Below, piece after piece: positions 55,321 to 63,344 of a stretch of DNA of 64,000 nucleotides (its first letter is position 1; every line of letters starts with the position of its first letter). Both the position numbers and the translations under genes were made by a program. The stretch is from Leifsonia sp. AG29. Lineage in GTDB: Bacteria; Actinomycetota; Actinomycetes; Actinomycetales; Microbacteriaceae. The DNA lies in NCBI RefSeq assembly GCF_009765225.1, contig NZ_VMSF01000001.1, positions 682,001-746,000 on the forward strand. The letters are read 5' to 3'. The notes under the pieces were generated by a model. That model worked only from the letters and a program-made list of their open reading frames with translations, was not told where the DNA came from and made no database searches.

Positions 55321-56439
55321 ATGAGCGACGCCTGGAACGAGTACACCCTGGCCGACGGGACGGCGATCCGGCCGCTGCCCAAGGTCTCCCTGCACGATCA
55401 CCTCGACGGCGGCCTGCGGCCCGCGACGGTCGTCGAGCTGGCCGACGCCGCCGGTGTCGAGCTGCCCGTCTCGGATCCGGCCGAGCTCGGCCGCTGGTTC
55501 GGCGAGAAGTCGAACTCCGGCTCGCTCGTGGAGTACCTCAAGACGTTCGATCTGACGACAGCGGTGATGCAGACCCGCGACGCGCTCTCCCGAGTGGCCC
55601 GGGAGTTCGTGCAGGACCTCGCGGCGGACGGCGTCGTCTACGGCGAGATCCGCTGGGCCCCGGAGCAGCACCTCGCGGGCGGCCTCACGCTCGACGAGAC
55701 CGTGGAGGCCGTGCAGGACGGCATCGAGCAGGGCATCCAGGACGTGCGCTCGACCGGCGCCCGGATCCGCGCGGGGCAGCTCGTCACGGCGATGCGCCAC
55801 AACGACCGCGGGCTCGAGATCGCCGAGCTCGCCGTGCGCCATCGAGAGCGCGGCGTCGTCGGCTTCGACATCGCCGGCCCCGAGGCCGGGTTCCCGGCGT
55901 CCAACCACCGTGCGGCCTTCGACTACCTGGCCGCCCAGTACTTCCCCGCCACCGTCCACGCGGGCGAGGCCGACGGGCTCGACAGCATCCGCAGTGCTCT
56001 CATCGACGGGCGCGCCCTGCGCCTCGGTCACGGCGTCCGGCTCGCCGAGGACATCACCATCGAGCGCCAGGACGACGAGAACACCTACGTCACCCTGGGC
56101 GCCCTCTCGCAGTGGGTGAAGGACCGCGAGATCGCCCTCGAGACGAGCCCGACCTCGAACCTCCAGACCGGGGCGATCGCCGCCTGGGGCGACGACATCC
56201 TCGATCACCCGTTCGACCTCCTGTACCAGCTGGGCTTCCGGGTGACGGTCAACACCGACAACCGCCTGATGAGCGGGACGACGCTCACGCGCGAGCTCGG
56301 GCTCCTCGCCGACGCCTTCGCGTACGACCGGACCGACCTCGAGATCTTCCAGCTGAACGCCGCGGCCGGGGCCTTCCTCCCGCTCGAGGAGCGCGAGGAA
56401 CTGGCCGACATCATCACAGCAGGTTTCGAGGGTTCCTGA
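55321..56439 (+). CDS. add: Adenosine deaminase
   Basis: It deaminates (deoxy)adenosine to inosine, feeding the purine phosphorylase. The 372 residues have zinc ligands His25/His27 in LHDHLDGG, the catalytic Glu region ATVHAGEADGL, GHGVRLAED, and TVNTDNRLMS (metal Asp). TAGTCT (55308-55313) forms a -10 box 7 bases before the ATG, lying over the last codons of hipA. So add probably has its own promoter independent of the island. Confidence 0.95.
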   Translation: MSDAWNEYTLADGTAIRPLPKVSLHDHLDGGLRPATVVELADAAGVELPVSDPAELGRWFGEKSNSGSLVEYLKTFDLTTAVMQTRDALSRVAREFVQDLAADGVVYGEIRWAPEQHLAGGLTLDETVEAVQDGIEQGIQDVRSTGARIRAGQLVTAMRHNDRGLEIAELAVRHRERGVVGFDIAGPEAGFPASNHRAAFDYLAAQYFPATVHAGEADGLDSIRSALIDGRALRLGHGVRLAEDITIERQDDENTYVTLGALSQWVKDREIALETSPTSNLQTGAIAAWGDDILDHPFDLLYQLGFRVTVNTDNRLMSGTTLTRELGLLADAFAYDRTDLEIFQLNAAAGAFLPLEEREELADIITAGFEGS

Positions 56440-56464
56440 ACCCTGCGGACGATACGCTGGAGGC

Positions 56465-56926
56465 ATGCCGCTGCCACCGTTGCCCGATTCCGCCGTGACC
56501 ATCGGTGCGCGCGCGGGCGACTGGCGCGAGGCCGTCGAACTGGCGGGCCACGCGCTGACCCGCTCGGGCGCGACCGAGGCCGGGTACGGTCAGCGGATGA
56601 TCCACGTCATCGAGGAGTTCGGCGCGTACATCGTCATCGCGCCGGGCCTCGCGCTCGCACACGCCCGCCCCGGCCCCGACGTCAACACCGACGGCCTGTC
56701 GGTCGTGACGCTCGCCGAGCCGGTCGTCTTCGGTCACCCGCACAACGACCCGGTGTCCGTCGTGATCGGGCTGGCCGTGTCGACGCCGGAGGCGCACGTC
56801 ACGAGCGTCGCCGAGCTCGCGAACGTGTTCAACGAACCCGACTCGATCCCAGCGCTGGCCGCCGCCGGATCGGTCGACGAGGTGCAGCGGATCCTCTCCG
56901 CGAGCGAGGAGGAGGCGGCGCGGTGA
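56465..56926 (+). CDS. PTS EIIA component, ascorbate/mannitol type
   Basis: The 153-residue EIIA-2 fold protein has the phosphorylated His66 in APGLALAHARPG. TACGCT (56453-56458) is 6 bases before the ATG, and GGAGG overlaps the spacer. It donates phosphate to the coupled EIIB. No EIIC permease lies in the window, so either one lies elsewhere or the pair is regulatory. Confidence 0.9.
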   Translation: MPLPPLPDSAVTIGARAGDWREAVELAGHALTRSGATEAGYGQRMIHVIEEFGAYIVIAPGLALAHARPGPDVNTDGLSVVTLAEPVVFGHPHNDPVSVVIGLAVSTPEAHVTSVAELANVFNEPDSIPALAAAGSVDEVQRILSASEEEAAR

Positions 56927-57195
56927 AGATCGTGGCGATCTGCGGTGTCGGCGTCGGGACCTCGGGGATCCTCAAGGTGAACGCCGAGCGCGTGCTCGAC
57001 CGGCTCGGGATCGACGCCGACGTCAGCGCCTCCGACGCGGCGCATGTCGCCGAGGCCGCCGGAGACGCGCAGATCATCCTGACCTCCCCGGAGCTCGTCG
57101 AGCGCATCGGCCCGACCAACGCCGACGTGATCATCGTCAACAACTACTTCGACCTCGAGGAGCTCGAGCAGAAGCTCGACGAAGCTCTCGGCTGA
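56923..57195 (+). CDS. PTS EIIB component, ascorbate (UlaB) type
   Basis: The 90-residue EIIB has the P-loop ICGVGVGTSGI, with the phosphoryl-accepting Cys7. The start GTG overlaps the EIIA stop (GTGA), so the two are made together. The closest families are the ascorbate and galactitol EIIB. A substrate-specific EIIC is missing. Confidence 0.9.
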   Translation: MKIVAICGVGVGTSGILKVNAERVLDRLGIDADVSASDAAHVAEAAGDAQIILTSPELVERIGPTNADVIIVNNYFDLEELEQKLDEALG

Positions 57196-57225
57196 GCTGC
57201 GCCACGCCGGACGGGCGCCTCGGGC

Positions 57226-58941
57226 TCAGCTCGTGAGCGCCCGCATCGCCTCCGTCAGCGCCGCGACGCGCGCGGTGGCCGTGGTCCGGCGCTCCTCCAG
57301 CGTGCCCTCGTCGCTCGACGCGTCGATGTAGATCTTGAGCTTCGGCTCGGTGCCGCTCGGCCGCACCATCACGCGGGAGCCGTCCTCGAGGTGGATGCGC
57401 AGCACGTCGCTCGGAGGGAGCGAGCCGAACCCGTCGCGGAGGTCGTCGATCCGGGTGACCCGGACATCGCCCAGGCGGTCGGGAGGCGTCGACCGGAGCG
57501 CCTGCATGATCTCGCCGATCCGCGACAGCTCTGCGACCCGGAGCGAGATCTGGTCCGACGCGAAGAAGCCGAACCGCTCGGCGAACTCGTCGAGCCGGTC
57601 TGCGATGGTCGCGCCGCGCGCCGCGAGGTCGGCCGCGAGGTCGAGGAACGCCACGGCGGCGGAGATGCCGTCCTTGTCGCGGACGGTCTCTGGGTTCACC
57701 AGGTAGCCGAGCGCCTCCTCGTACCCGTAGACCAGCCCGGGCGCTCTCGAGACCCACTTGAAGCCGGTGAGGGTGTCGGCGAAGTCGAGCCCGTAGGCGC
57801 GAGCGACCGCTGACAGGGCCGGCGACGAGACGATGGAGCACGCGAGGGTGCCGACCGCGCCTCCGTCGCCTCCGGCGGCGACGGCCAGTTCCGCGGCGCG
57901 CCAGCCGAGGAGGGCTCCCACCTCGTTGCCCGAGAGCCGGCGGAACCCGGCGTCGGAGGTCGCGTCCGGGACCGCCACCGCGAGCCGGTCGGCGTCGGGG
58001 TCGTTGGCGATGACGAGGTCGACACCCGCCTCGCGTGCGGCGGCGAAGGAGAGGTCCATCGCTCCCGGCTCCTCCGGGTTGGGGAAGGCGACCGTCGGGA
58101 AGGCGGGGTCCGGCTCGAGCTGGGCCGTCACCGGCACCGGTTCCGAGAAGCCGGCACGGGAGAAGACCTCGTGCGCGGTGCGCCAGCCGACGCCGTGCAT
58201 CGCCGTGTAGACGAAGCGGACGGCATCGCGCGGCCCGTCGCCGACGGCGACCGCCGACGTCGCCTCGACGTAGGCCTCGACGACGTCCTCGCCGGCGACC
58301 TCGTAGCGGTCCGATCGGGGCAGGTCGCCCACGCTTCCGCGGGCAACGTCGAGGATGTGCGCCGCGATCTCGCCGTCGGTCGGCGGGACGATCTGCGATC
58401 CGTGGTCGTCGCCGCCGAGGTACACCTTGTACCCGTTGTCGTTCGGAGGATTGTGGCTCGCGGTGACCATCACGCCGGCGCTAGCGGCGAGGTGCCGCAC
58501 CGCGAACGCGAGCACCGGGGTGGGCAGGAGGCGCGGGAGCAGGATCGCGCGGATCCCCGCCCCGGCCATGAGCTCGGCCGTGTCGCGAGCGAAGACATCG
58601 GAGTTCTTGCGGCCGTCGTAACCGATCACCACCGATGGGGTGGCGCCTCCCTCCGCGTGCTCGAGCAGCCAGCGGCCGAAACCGGCGGCGGCCTGCGCCA
58701 CCAGGACCCGGTTCATGCGGTTGGGGCCGGCGGCGATCTCGCCGCGGAGACCCGCCGTGCCGAAGGCGAGGCGCTCGTCGAAGCGCGAGTGCAGGTCGGC
58801 CACGGCTTCGCTCGAGCCCGCCTCGGCGGCCACGATGAGCGTCTCGAGCTCGTCGCGGGTCTCCGGGTCGGGGTCCTGGTCGAGCCACGCGCGGGCCTGG
58901 GCGAGGAGCTGCGCGGTGTCGCCCGCGCCCCCGCCGGTCAC
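57226..58941 (-). CDS. Phospho-sugar mutase (phosphoglucomutase/phosphomannomutase family)
   Basis: The 571-residue enzyme has FGTAGLRGEIAAGPNRMN, the phosphoserine loop TASHNPPNDNGYKVY, the metal loop NDPDADRLAVAV, and the phosphate-binding RPSGTEPKLKIY. The start GTG overlaps the purine nucleoside phosphorylase stop (GTGA). This coupling suggests it acts as the phosphopentomutase, turning (deoxy)ribose-1-phosphate into the 5-phosphate, though phosphoglucomutase is equally typical of the family. Confidence 0.93.
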   Translation of the reverse strand: MTGGGAGDTAQLLAQARAWLDQDPDPETRDELETLIVAAEAGSSEAVADLHSRFDERLAFGTAGLRGEIAAGPNRMNRVLVAQAAAGFGRWLLEHAEGGATPSVVIGYDGRKNSDVFARDTAELMAGAGIRAILLPRLLPTPVLAFAVRHLAASAGVMVTASHNPPNDNGYKVYLGGDDHGSQIVPPTDGEIAAHILDVARGSVGDLPRSDRYEVAGEDVVEAYVEATSAVAVGDGPRDAVRFVYTAMHGVGWRTAHEVFSRAGFSEPVPVTAQLEPDPAFPTVAFPNPEEPGAMDLSFAAAREAGVDLVIANDPDADRLAVAVPDATSDAGFRRLSGNEVGALLGWRAAELAVAAGGDGGAVGTLACSIVSSPALSAVARAYGLDFADTLTGFKWVSRAPGLVYGYEEALGYLVNPETVRDKDGISAAVAFLDLAADLAARGATIADRLDEFAERFGFFASDQISLRVAELSRIGEIMQALRSTPPDRLGDVRVTRIDDLRDGFGSLPPSDVLRIHLEDGSRVMVRPSGTEPKLKIYIDASSDEGTLEERRTTATARVAALTEAMRALTS

Positions 58942-59771
58942 AGAACCTCCACGATCCGGGCGAGGAGGGCGCTGATCACCGGCTCGGCGGCGCGCCCCGC
59001 GTCGATGACCTCCTGATGGCTCAGCGGCGAGGTCTGGATGCCCGCCGCGAGGTTCGTGATCAGCGACATGCCGAGGATCTCCATGCCCGCCTGGCGGGCG
59101 GCGATCGCCTCGAGGGCCGTCGACATGCCCACGATGTGGCCTCCGACGGCCTTCGCCATCTGCACCTCGGCCGGGGTCTCGTAGTGAGGGCCGCGGAACT
59201 GCACGTACACGCCCTCGTCGAGCGTGGGCTCGATCGTGCGCGCCGCCTCCCGGAGGCGCCGGGAGTAGAGGTCGGTCAGGTCGACGAAGGTGGCGCCCTC
59301 GAGCGGCGAGTCCGCGGTCAGGTTGATGTGATCGCTGATGAGGACGGGCGTCCCCGGCTTCCAGTGCTGCTTGATGCCCCCGGCGCCGTTGGTGAGGATC
59401 ATCGTCGTCGCCCCCGCGGCCGCCGCGGTACGGACGCTGTGCACCACGCGGCGGACCCCGTGGCCCTCGTAGTAGTGCGTACGGGCGCCGATGACGAGCG
59501 CTCGCTTCCCGTTCGGGAGGAGGATGGAGCGCAGGGTCCCGATGTGGCCCTCCAGCGCGGGGCGGCTGAAGCCGATGATCTCGGTCGCCGGCACCGTCGC
59601 CGTCGTCTCGCCGAGCAGGTCCGCCGCCCTGCCCCAGCCGCTGCCCAGCGTGAGGGCGATGTCGTGCTTGTCGACGCCGGTCTTCTCGGCCAGCTGCTGC
59701 GCCGCCTGACGGGCCACCGCGAACGGGTCGGCGGCAGGGTCGTCCAGCGGGTTTGTGGTGGATTCGAGCAT
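58938..59771 (-). CDS. Purine-nucleoside phosphorylase
   Basis: The 277-residue class of trimeric phosphorylase shows the phosphate-site motif LGSGWG, GARTHYYEGHG, TNGAGGIKQ, the base-site Glu region QFRGPHYETPAEV, and GMSTALEAIAARQ (normally GMSTVPE). It cleaves inosine and guanosine from the Add reaction. TAGAGT (59783-59778) is 6 bases before the ATG, giving a leaderless start. Confidence 0.95.
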   Translation of the reverse strand: MLESTTNPLDDPAADPFAVARQAAQQLAEKTGVDKHDIALTLGSGWGRAADLLGETTATVPATEIIGFSRPALEGHIGTLRSILLPNGKRALVIGARTHYYEGHGVRRVVHSVRTAAAAGATTMILTNGAGGIKQHWKPGTPVLISDHINLTADSPLEGATFVDLTDLYSRRLREAARTIEPTLDEGVYVQFRGPHYETPAEVQMAKAVGGHIVGMSTALEAIAARQAGMEILGMSLITNLAAGIQTSPLSHQEVIDAGRAAEPVISALLARIVEVL

Positions 59772-59855
59772 GAGCCAACTCTACTTGCGGCCCCTCGGGG
59801 AGGCCGAGGCGGGGCCGGTGCGCATCGGCGCGGGCCATACGGAAGAATGGACGCC

Positions 59856-61292
59856 ATGGCGTATGAATTCGAGCGCAAGCAGCGGGTCGCGGTCCTCGGC
59901 GGCGGCCCGGGAGGCTACGAGGCGGCGCTCGCCGCGGCGCAGCTCGGCGCCGATGTCACCATCGTCGAGCGCTCCGGCGTCGGCGGTTCCGCCGTCATCA
60001 CCGACGTCGTGCCGTCGAAGAGCCTCATCGCCACCGCCGAGGCCACCAACGCGATCGCCGAGGCCGCCGACCTCGGAGTGCAGTTCTTCAGCCGGACCGA
60101 GGCCGGCAAGCCGGTGCGGCCCGAGATCGCCGTCAACCTCGCCGCCGTCAACAAACGCCTCATGGGCCTTGCGCGCCAGCAGTCGGAGGACATGCGGGCC
60201 GAGCTCGTCCGCTCCGGCGTCCGCATCATCACGGGGGAGGGGCGGCTCGACGGCGCCCACGCGATCATCGTGTCGACCGCGCCCGGCGACTCCGGCACCG
60301 ACTTCGACCGTGTCGAGGCCGACACCATCGTCATCGCCGTCGGCGCGAGCCCGCGCGTCCTCCCGTCCGCCGCGCCCGACGGCGAGCGGATCCTGACCTG
60401 GACGCAGCTCTACGACCTGCAGAGCGTGCCCGATCACCTCATCGTGGTGGGCTCCGGTGTGACGGGCGCCGAGTTCGCCTCCGCCTACACCGCCCTCGGG
60501 TCGAAGGTGACGCTGATCTCCTCGCGCGACCAGGTCCTCCCCGGCGAGGACGCCGATGCGGCCCGCGTCATCGAGAACGTCTTCAAGCGCAACGGCATGC
60601 AGGTGCTCTCCAAGGCGCGGGCCGAGTCCGTCGTCCGCACCGACGACGGTGTCGTCGCGACCCTCACCGACGGGCGGACCGTCCACGGGTCGCACTGCCT
60701 CATGGCCGTCGGGTCGGTGCCCAACACCTCCGGGATCGGGCTCGAGGAGGCGGGGGTGCAGCTGGCGCCGTCGGGCCACATCCGCGTGAACCGGGTGGCC
60801 CGCACCTCCATCCCGAACGTCTACGCCGCGGGCGACTGCTCCGACTCCCTCCCGCTGGCCTCGGTCGCGTCGATGCAGGGCCGCACCGCGATCTTCCACG
60901 CGATGGGCGACGCGGTGAACCCGATCGAGCTGCGCAACGTGACCTCCAACATCTTCACTCAGCCCGAGATCGCCACGGTGGGCTGGAACCAGAAGCAGAT
61001 CGAGGAGGGCATCGCCCAGGGCGACATCTACAAGCTGCCGCTCAAGTCGAATCCGCGGGCCAAGATGCTGGGGCTCCGCGACGGATTCGTCAAGCTGTTC
61101 GCCCGGACCGGATCGGGCACCGTCATCGGCGGCGTCATCGTCGCGCCCCGCGCCTCCGAGCTCATCTTCCCGCTCGCGCTGGCGGTCGAGCACCGGCTCA
61201 CCGTCGACCAGGTGGCGAGAGCCTTCACGGTCTACCCCTCCCTGTCGGGCTCGATCACCGACGCCGCACGGGCGATGCACATCGTCCTCTGA
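59856..61292 (+). CDS. lpdA: NAD(P)H-quinone reductase, LpdA type
   Basis: The 478-residue flavoprotein has the dihydrolipoamide-dehydrogenase fold: FAD motif AVLGGGPGGYEAALAAAQLG, NAD motif VVGSGVTGAEFASAYTALG, and AAGDCSDSLPLASVA. The redox disulfide Cys-x4-Cys is replaced by GVGGSAVITDVVPSKSL, so it cannot act on lipoamide. Mycobacterial LpdA (Rv3303c) is a quinone reductase of this type. I chose ATG 59856 because GGAAG is 10 bases upstream; ATG 59847 abuts it. Confidence 0.9.
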   Translation: MAYEFERKQRVAVLGGGPGGYEAALAAAQLGADVTIVERSGVGGSAVITDVVPSKSLIATAEATNAIAEAADLGVQFFSRTEAGKPVRPEIAVNLAAVNKRLMGLARQQSEDMRAELVRSGVRIITGEGRLDGAHAIIVSTAPGDSGTDFDRVEADTIVIAVGASPRVLPSAAPDGERILTWTQLYDLQSVPDHLIVVGSGVTGAEFASAYTALGSKVTLISSRDQVLPGEDADAARVIENVFKRNGMQVLSKARAESVVRTDDGVVATLTDGRTVHGSHCLMAVGSVPNTSGIGLEEAGVQLAPSGHIRVNRVARTSIPNVYAAGDCSDSLPLASVASMQGRTAIFHAMGDAVNPIELRNVTSNIFTQPEIATVGWNQKQIEEGIAQGDIYKLPLKSNPRAKMLGLRDGFVKLFARTGSGTVIGGVIVAPRASELIFPLALAVEHRLTVDQVARAFTVYPSLSGSITDAARAMHIVL

Positions 61293-61305
61293 TCGGGACC
61301 GGGGG

Positions 61306-63018
61306 ATGGAGGAGCTGCTGGTCATCGGGGTCCTCGCCGTGCTCGCCATCGCGGCGGCCACGACCATCGGACCGCGGTTCGGCGTCGCCTCGCCGCTGAT
61401 CCTGATGGTGGTCGGGATCCTGGTCAGCCTGCTGCCGTTCGTCCCCGCCATCGTGGTGCAGCCCGAGTGGATCCTCGCCGGGGTGCTTCCGCCGCTGCTC
61501 TACTCGGCGTCGGTGTCGATGCCGTCGATGAACTTCCGGCGCGAGTTCGGGGCGATCAGCGGGCTGTCCGTGCTGCTCGTCGTCGTGAGCTCCGTGCTGC
61601 TGGGACTCTTCTTCGCCTGGGTGGTCCCGGGCCTCGGCCTGGCGTGGGGCATCGCCCTCGGCGCCATCGTCAGCCCGACCGACGCCGTCGCCACCGGGAT
61701 CGTCAAGCGGGCGGGCGTCTCACCGCGCGTGGTGGCGATCCTGGAGGGGGAGAGCCTCCTCAACGACGCCAGCGCGCTCGTGCTGCTCCGCTCCGCCATC
61801 GCAGCGGCCGCGGTGGCGTCCTTCCATCTCGGGTTCGTGACCCTCTCCTTCATCTACTCCGTCGTCGTCGCTGTCGTCTTCGGGTGGGTCGTCGGGAGGC
61901 TCAACCTCCTGGTGCGCTCGAGGGTGCGCGACGCGACCGTGAACACGGCGATCTCGTTCACGGTGCCTTTCCTCGCGTCGCTTCCCGCTGAGGCGCTGGG
62001 TGCCTCGGGGCTCGTCGCGGCCGTCGTCGCCGGGCTCGTGACCGGGCGGCGCGCCCCGCGGGTGCTCTCGCCGGAGCACCGCCTGTCCGACTCCCAGAAC
62101 TGGCGCACCGTCGAGCTCCTCCTGGAGGGCTTCATCTTCCTCACGATGGGGCTGGAGCTGTTCGGCATCGTCCAGAAGGTGCAGAACGACCACGCCGGCG
62201 TGCTGCCTGCCGTGGGCGTCGCCGCCGCGGCCCTCGTGCTGACCCTCCTCATCCGGGCCGGCTTCGTCGCCCCGCTGCTCGCGTTGCTGGCACGCCGCAA
62301 CCGCCGCAGGCAGCGGATGCGGCCCACCCTCGAGCGCATGCAGGCGACCCTCGCCGACCCGGAAGCAGCGCGGCGAACCTATGAGGAGCGCCTTGCGAAT
62401 GCGGGGAACGACGTGACCGCTCGCCCGGGCGGCTCCCGCTTCCGACCGAGGATCCCGACCGTGCAGGACGTGGCCCGCTTCGGCACGCGCGTCCGCCGCG
62501 CCCTGGCCGACATCGACTACTTCACCGGCGCTCCGCTCGGCTGGCGCGAGGGCGCGGTCGTCGTGTGGGCCGGAATGCGCGGTGCGGTGACCGTCGCCGC
62601 CGCTCAGAGCCTCCCGCAGGAGACGCCGGGCCGGTCGGTGCTCGTGCTGATCGCCTTCCTCGTCGCCGCTGGATCGCTCCTCCTCCAGGGCGGGACTCTC
62701 GGCCCGGTCCTGCGCGTCGTGAGGCCCAGCGCCGCCGACCCGGGCGCCGAGCGGGCCGAGCGGAAGCGGCTGATGGAGCTCCTCCGCGACGCGGGGCGGG
62801 CGGTTCCCCAGCCGACGACGACCGAGCGCTCGCCGGAGGCGTTCGCGGCGCACAAGTCAGCTCGGGTGCGAGGCATCCGGGCTCAGCGGGAGGCGCTCCT
62901 CGACGCCCGCGACGACGGAACCTTCAGCGCCGACGTGCTCGCGGGCGCGCTCACCAACCTCGACGCCGACGAGATCAGCATCGACCTCAAAGGCGACCCC
63001 GCGGAGGCGACGGGCTGA
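61306..63018 (+). CDS. CPA1-family Na+/H+ antiporter
   Basis: The 570-residue protein has about 11-12 membrane spans and the CPA1 signatures PPLLYSASVSMPSMNFRRE, LGAIVSPTDAVATGIVKR and ILEGESLLNDASALVL (ion-binding Asp pair region). A conserved GMRGAVTVAAAQSLP follows late. The loop at about 325-415 is long and Arg-rich, and the C-terminal tail (about 475-570) is cytoplasmic and charged. It starts 13 bases after lpdA and is likely cotranscribed. Confidence 0.93.
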   Translation: MEELLVIGVLAVLAIAAATTIGPRFGVASPLILMVVGILVSLLPFVPAIVVQPEWILAGVLPPLLYSASVSMPSMNFRREFGAISGLSVLLVVVSSVLLGLFFAWVVPGLGLAWGIALGAIVSPTDAVATGIVKRAGVSPRVVAILEGESLLNDASALVLLRSAIAAAAVASFHLGFVTLSFIYSVVVAVVFGWVVGRLNLLVRSRVRDATVNTAISFTVPFLASLPAEALGASGLVAAVVAGLVTGRRAPRVLSPEHRLSDSQNWRTVELLLEGFIFLTMGLELFGIVQKVQNDHAGVLPAVGVAAAALVLTLLIRAGFVAPLLALLARRNRRRQRMRPTLERMQATLADPEAARRTYEERLANAGNDVTARPGGSRFRPRIPTVQDVARFGTRVRRALADIDYFTGAPLGWREGAVVVWAGMRGAVTVAAAQSLPQETPGRSVLVLIAFLVAAGSLLLQGGTLGPVLRVVRPSAADPGAERAERKRLMELLRDAGRAVPQPTTTERSPEAFAAHKSARVRGIRAQREALLDARDDGTFSADVLAGALTNLDADEISIDLKGDPAEATG

Positions 63019-63344
63019 CGCCGGGCGGCGGCGCCGTCGCCGCCGACGCGCAGCTGTGCAGCTGTGCCGCTGTGCCGCTGTGCCGCGCGAGCCTCGGGAG
63101 GCCGATCTCTCCGTAACCGGCCCGTTCCTCCTCCCTTCCCCGCACCGACGCGGCGTGGCGGCCGGACCCTCCTCCCTTCGCCCCCGGTGTGCGCGGGCCC
63201 TGCGCGCGTCGGGAGGAGGGGCCGCCCGATCCCGCTCCGTTCCTCCTCCCTCCGCCGCCGTCCCCAGCCTCCAACAGGACCGCCACGTCCACAGAAACAC
63301 CGAAAGACACGCGCTAGCAGCCCCACGTGAGGTCCCATAGAGCG
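63019..63344. other. 326-base spacer with low-complexity repeats, no gene seen
   Basis: Both strands carry open frames but no ribosome site or recognisable protein. It contains the octamer repeat listed separately, and three direct CCTCCTCCC motifs (63127-63135, 63168-63176, 63242-63250) with one inverted GGGAGGAGG (63211-63219) that could pair with them. A GC-rich stretch just after the antiporter stop (63022-63045) may act as a terminator. Confidence 0.6.
63051..63086. repeat. Octamer tandem repeat, four copies
   Basis: CAGCTGTG twice, then CCGCTGTG twice, then a partial CCGC. A unit of 8 is not a multiple of 3 and the repeat lies between genes, so it can vary in length without harm. Confidence 0.85.
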
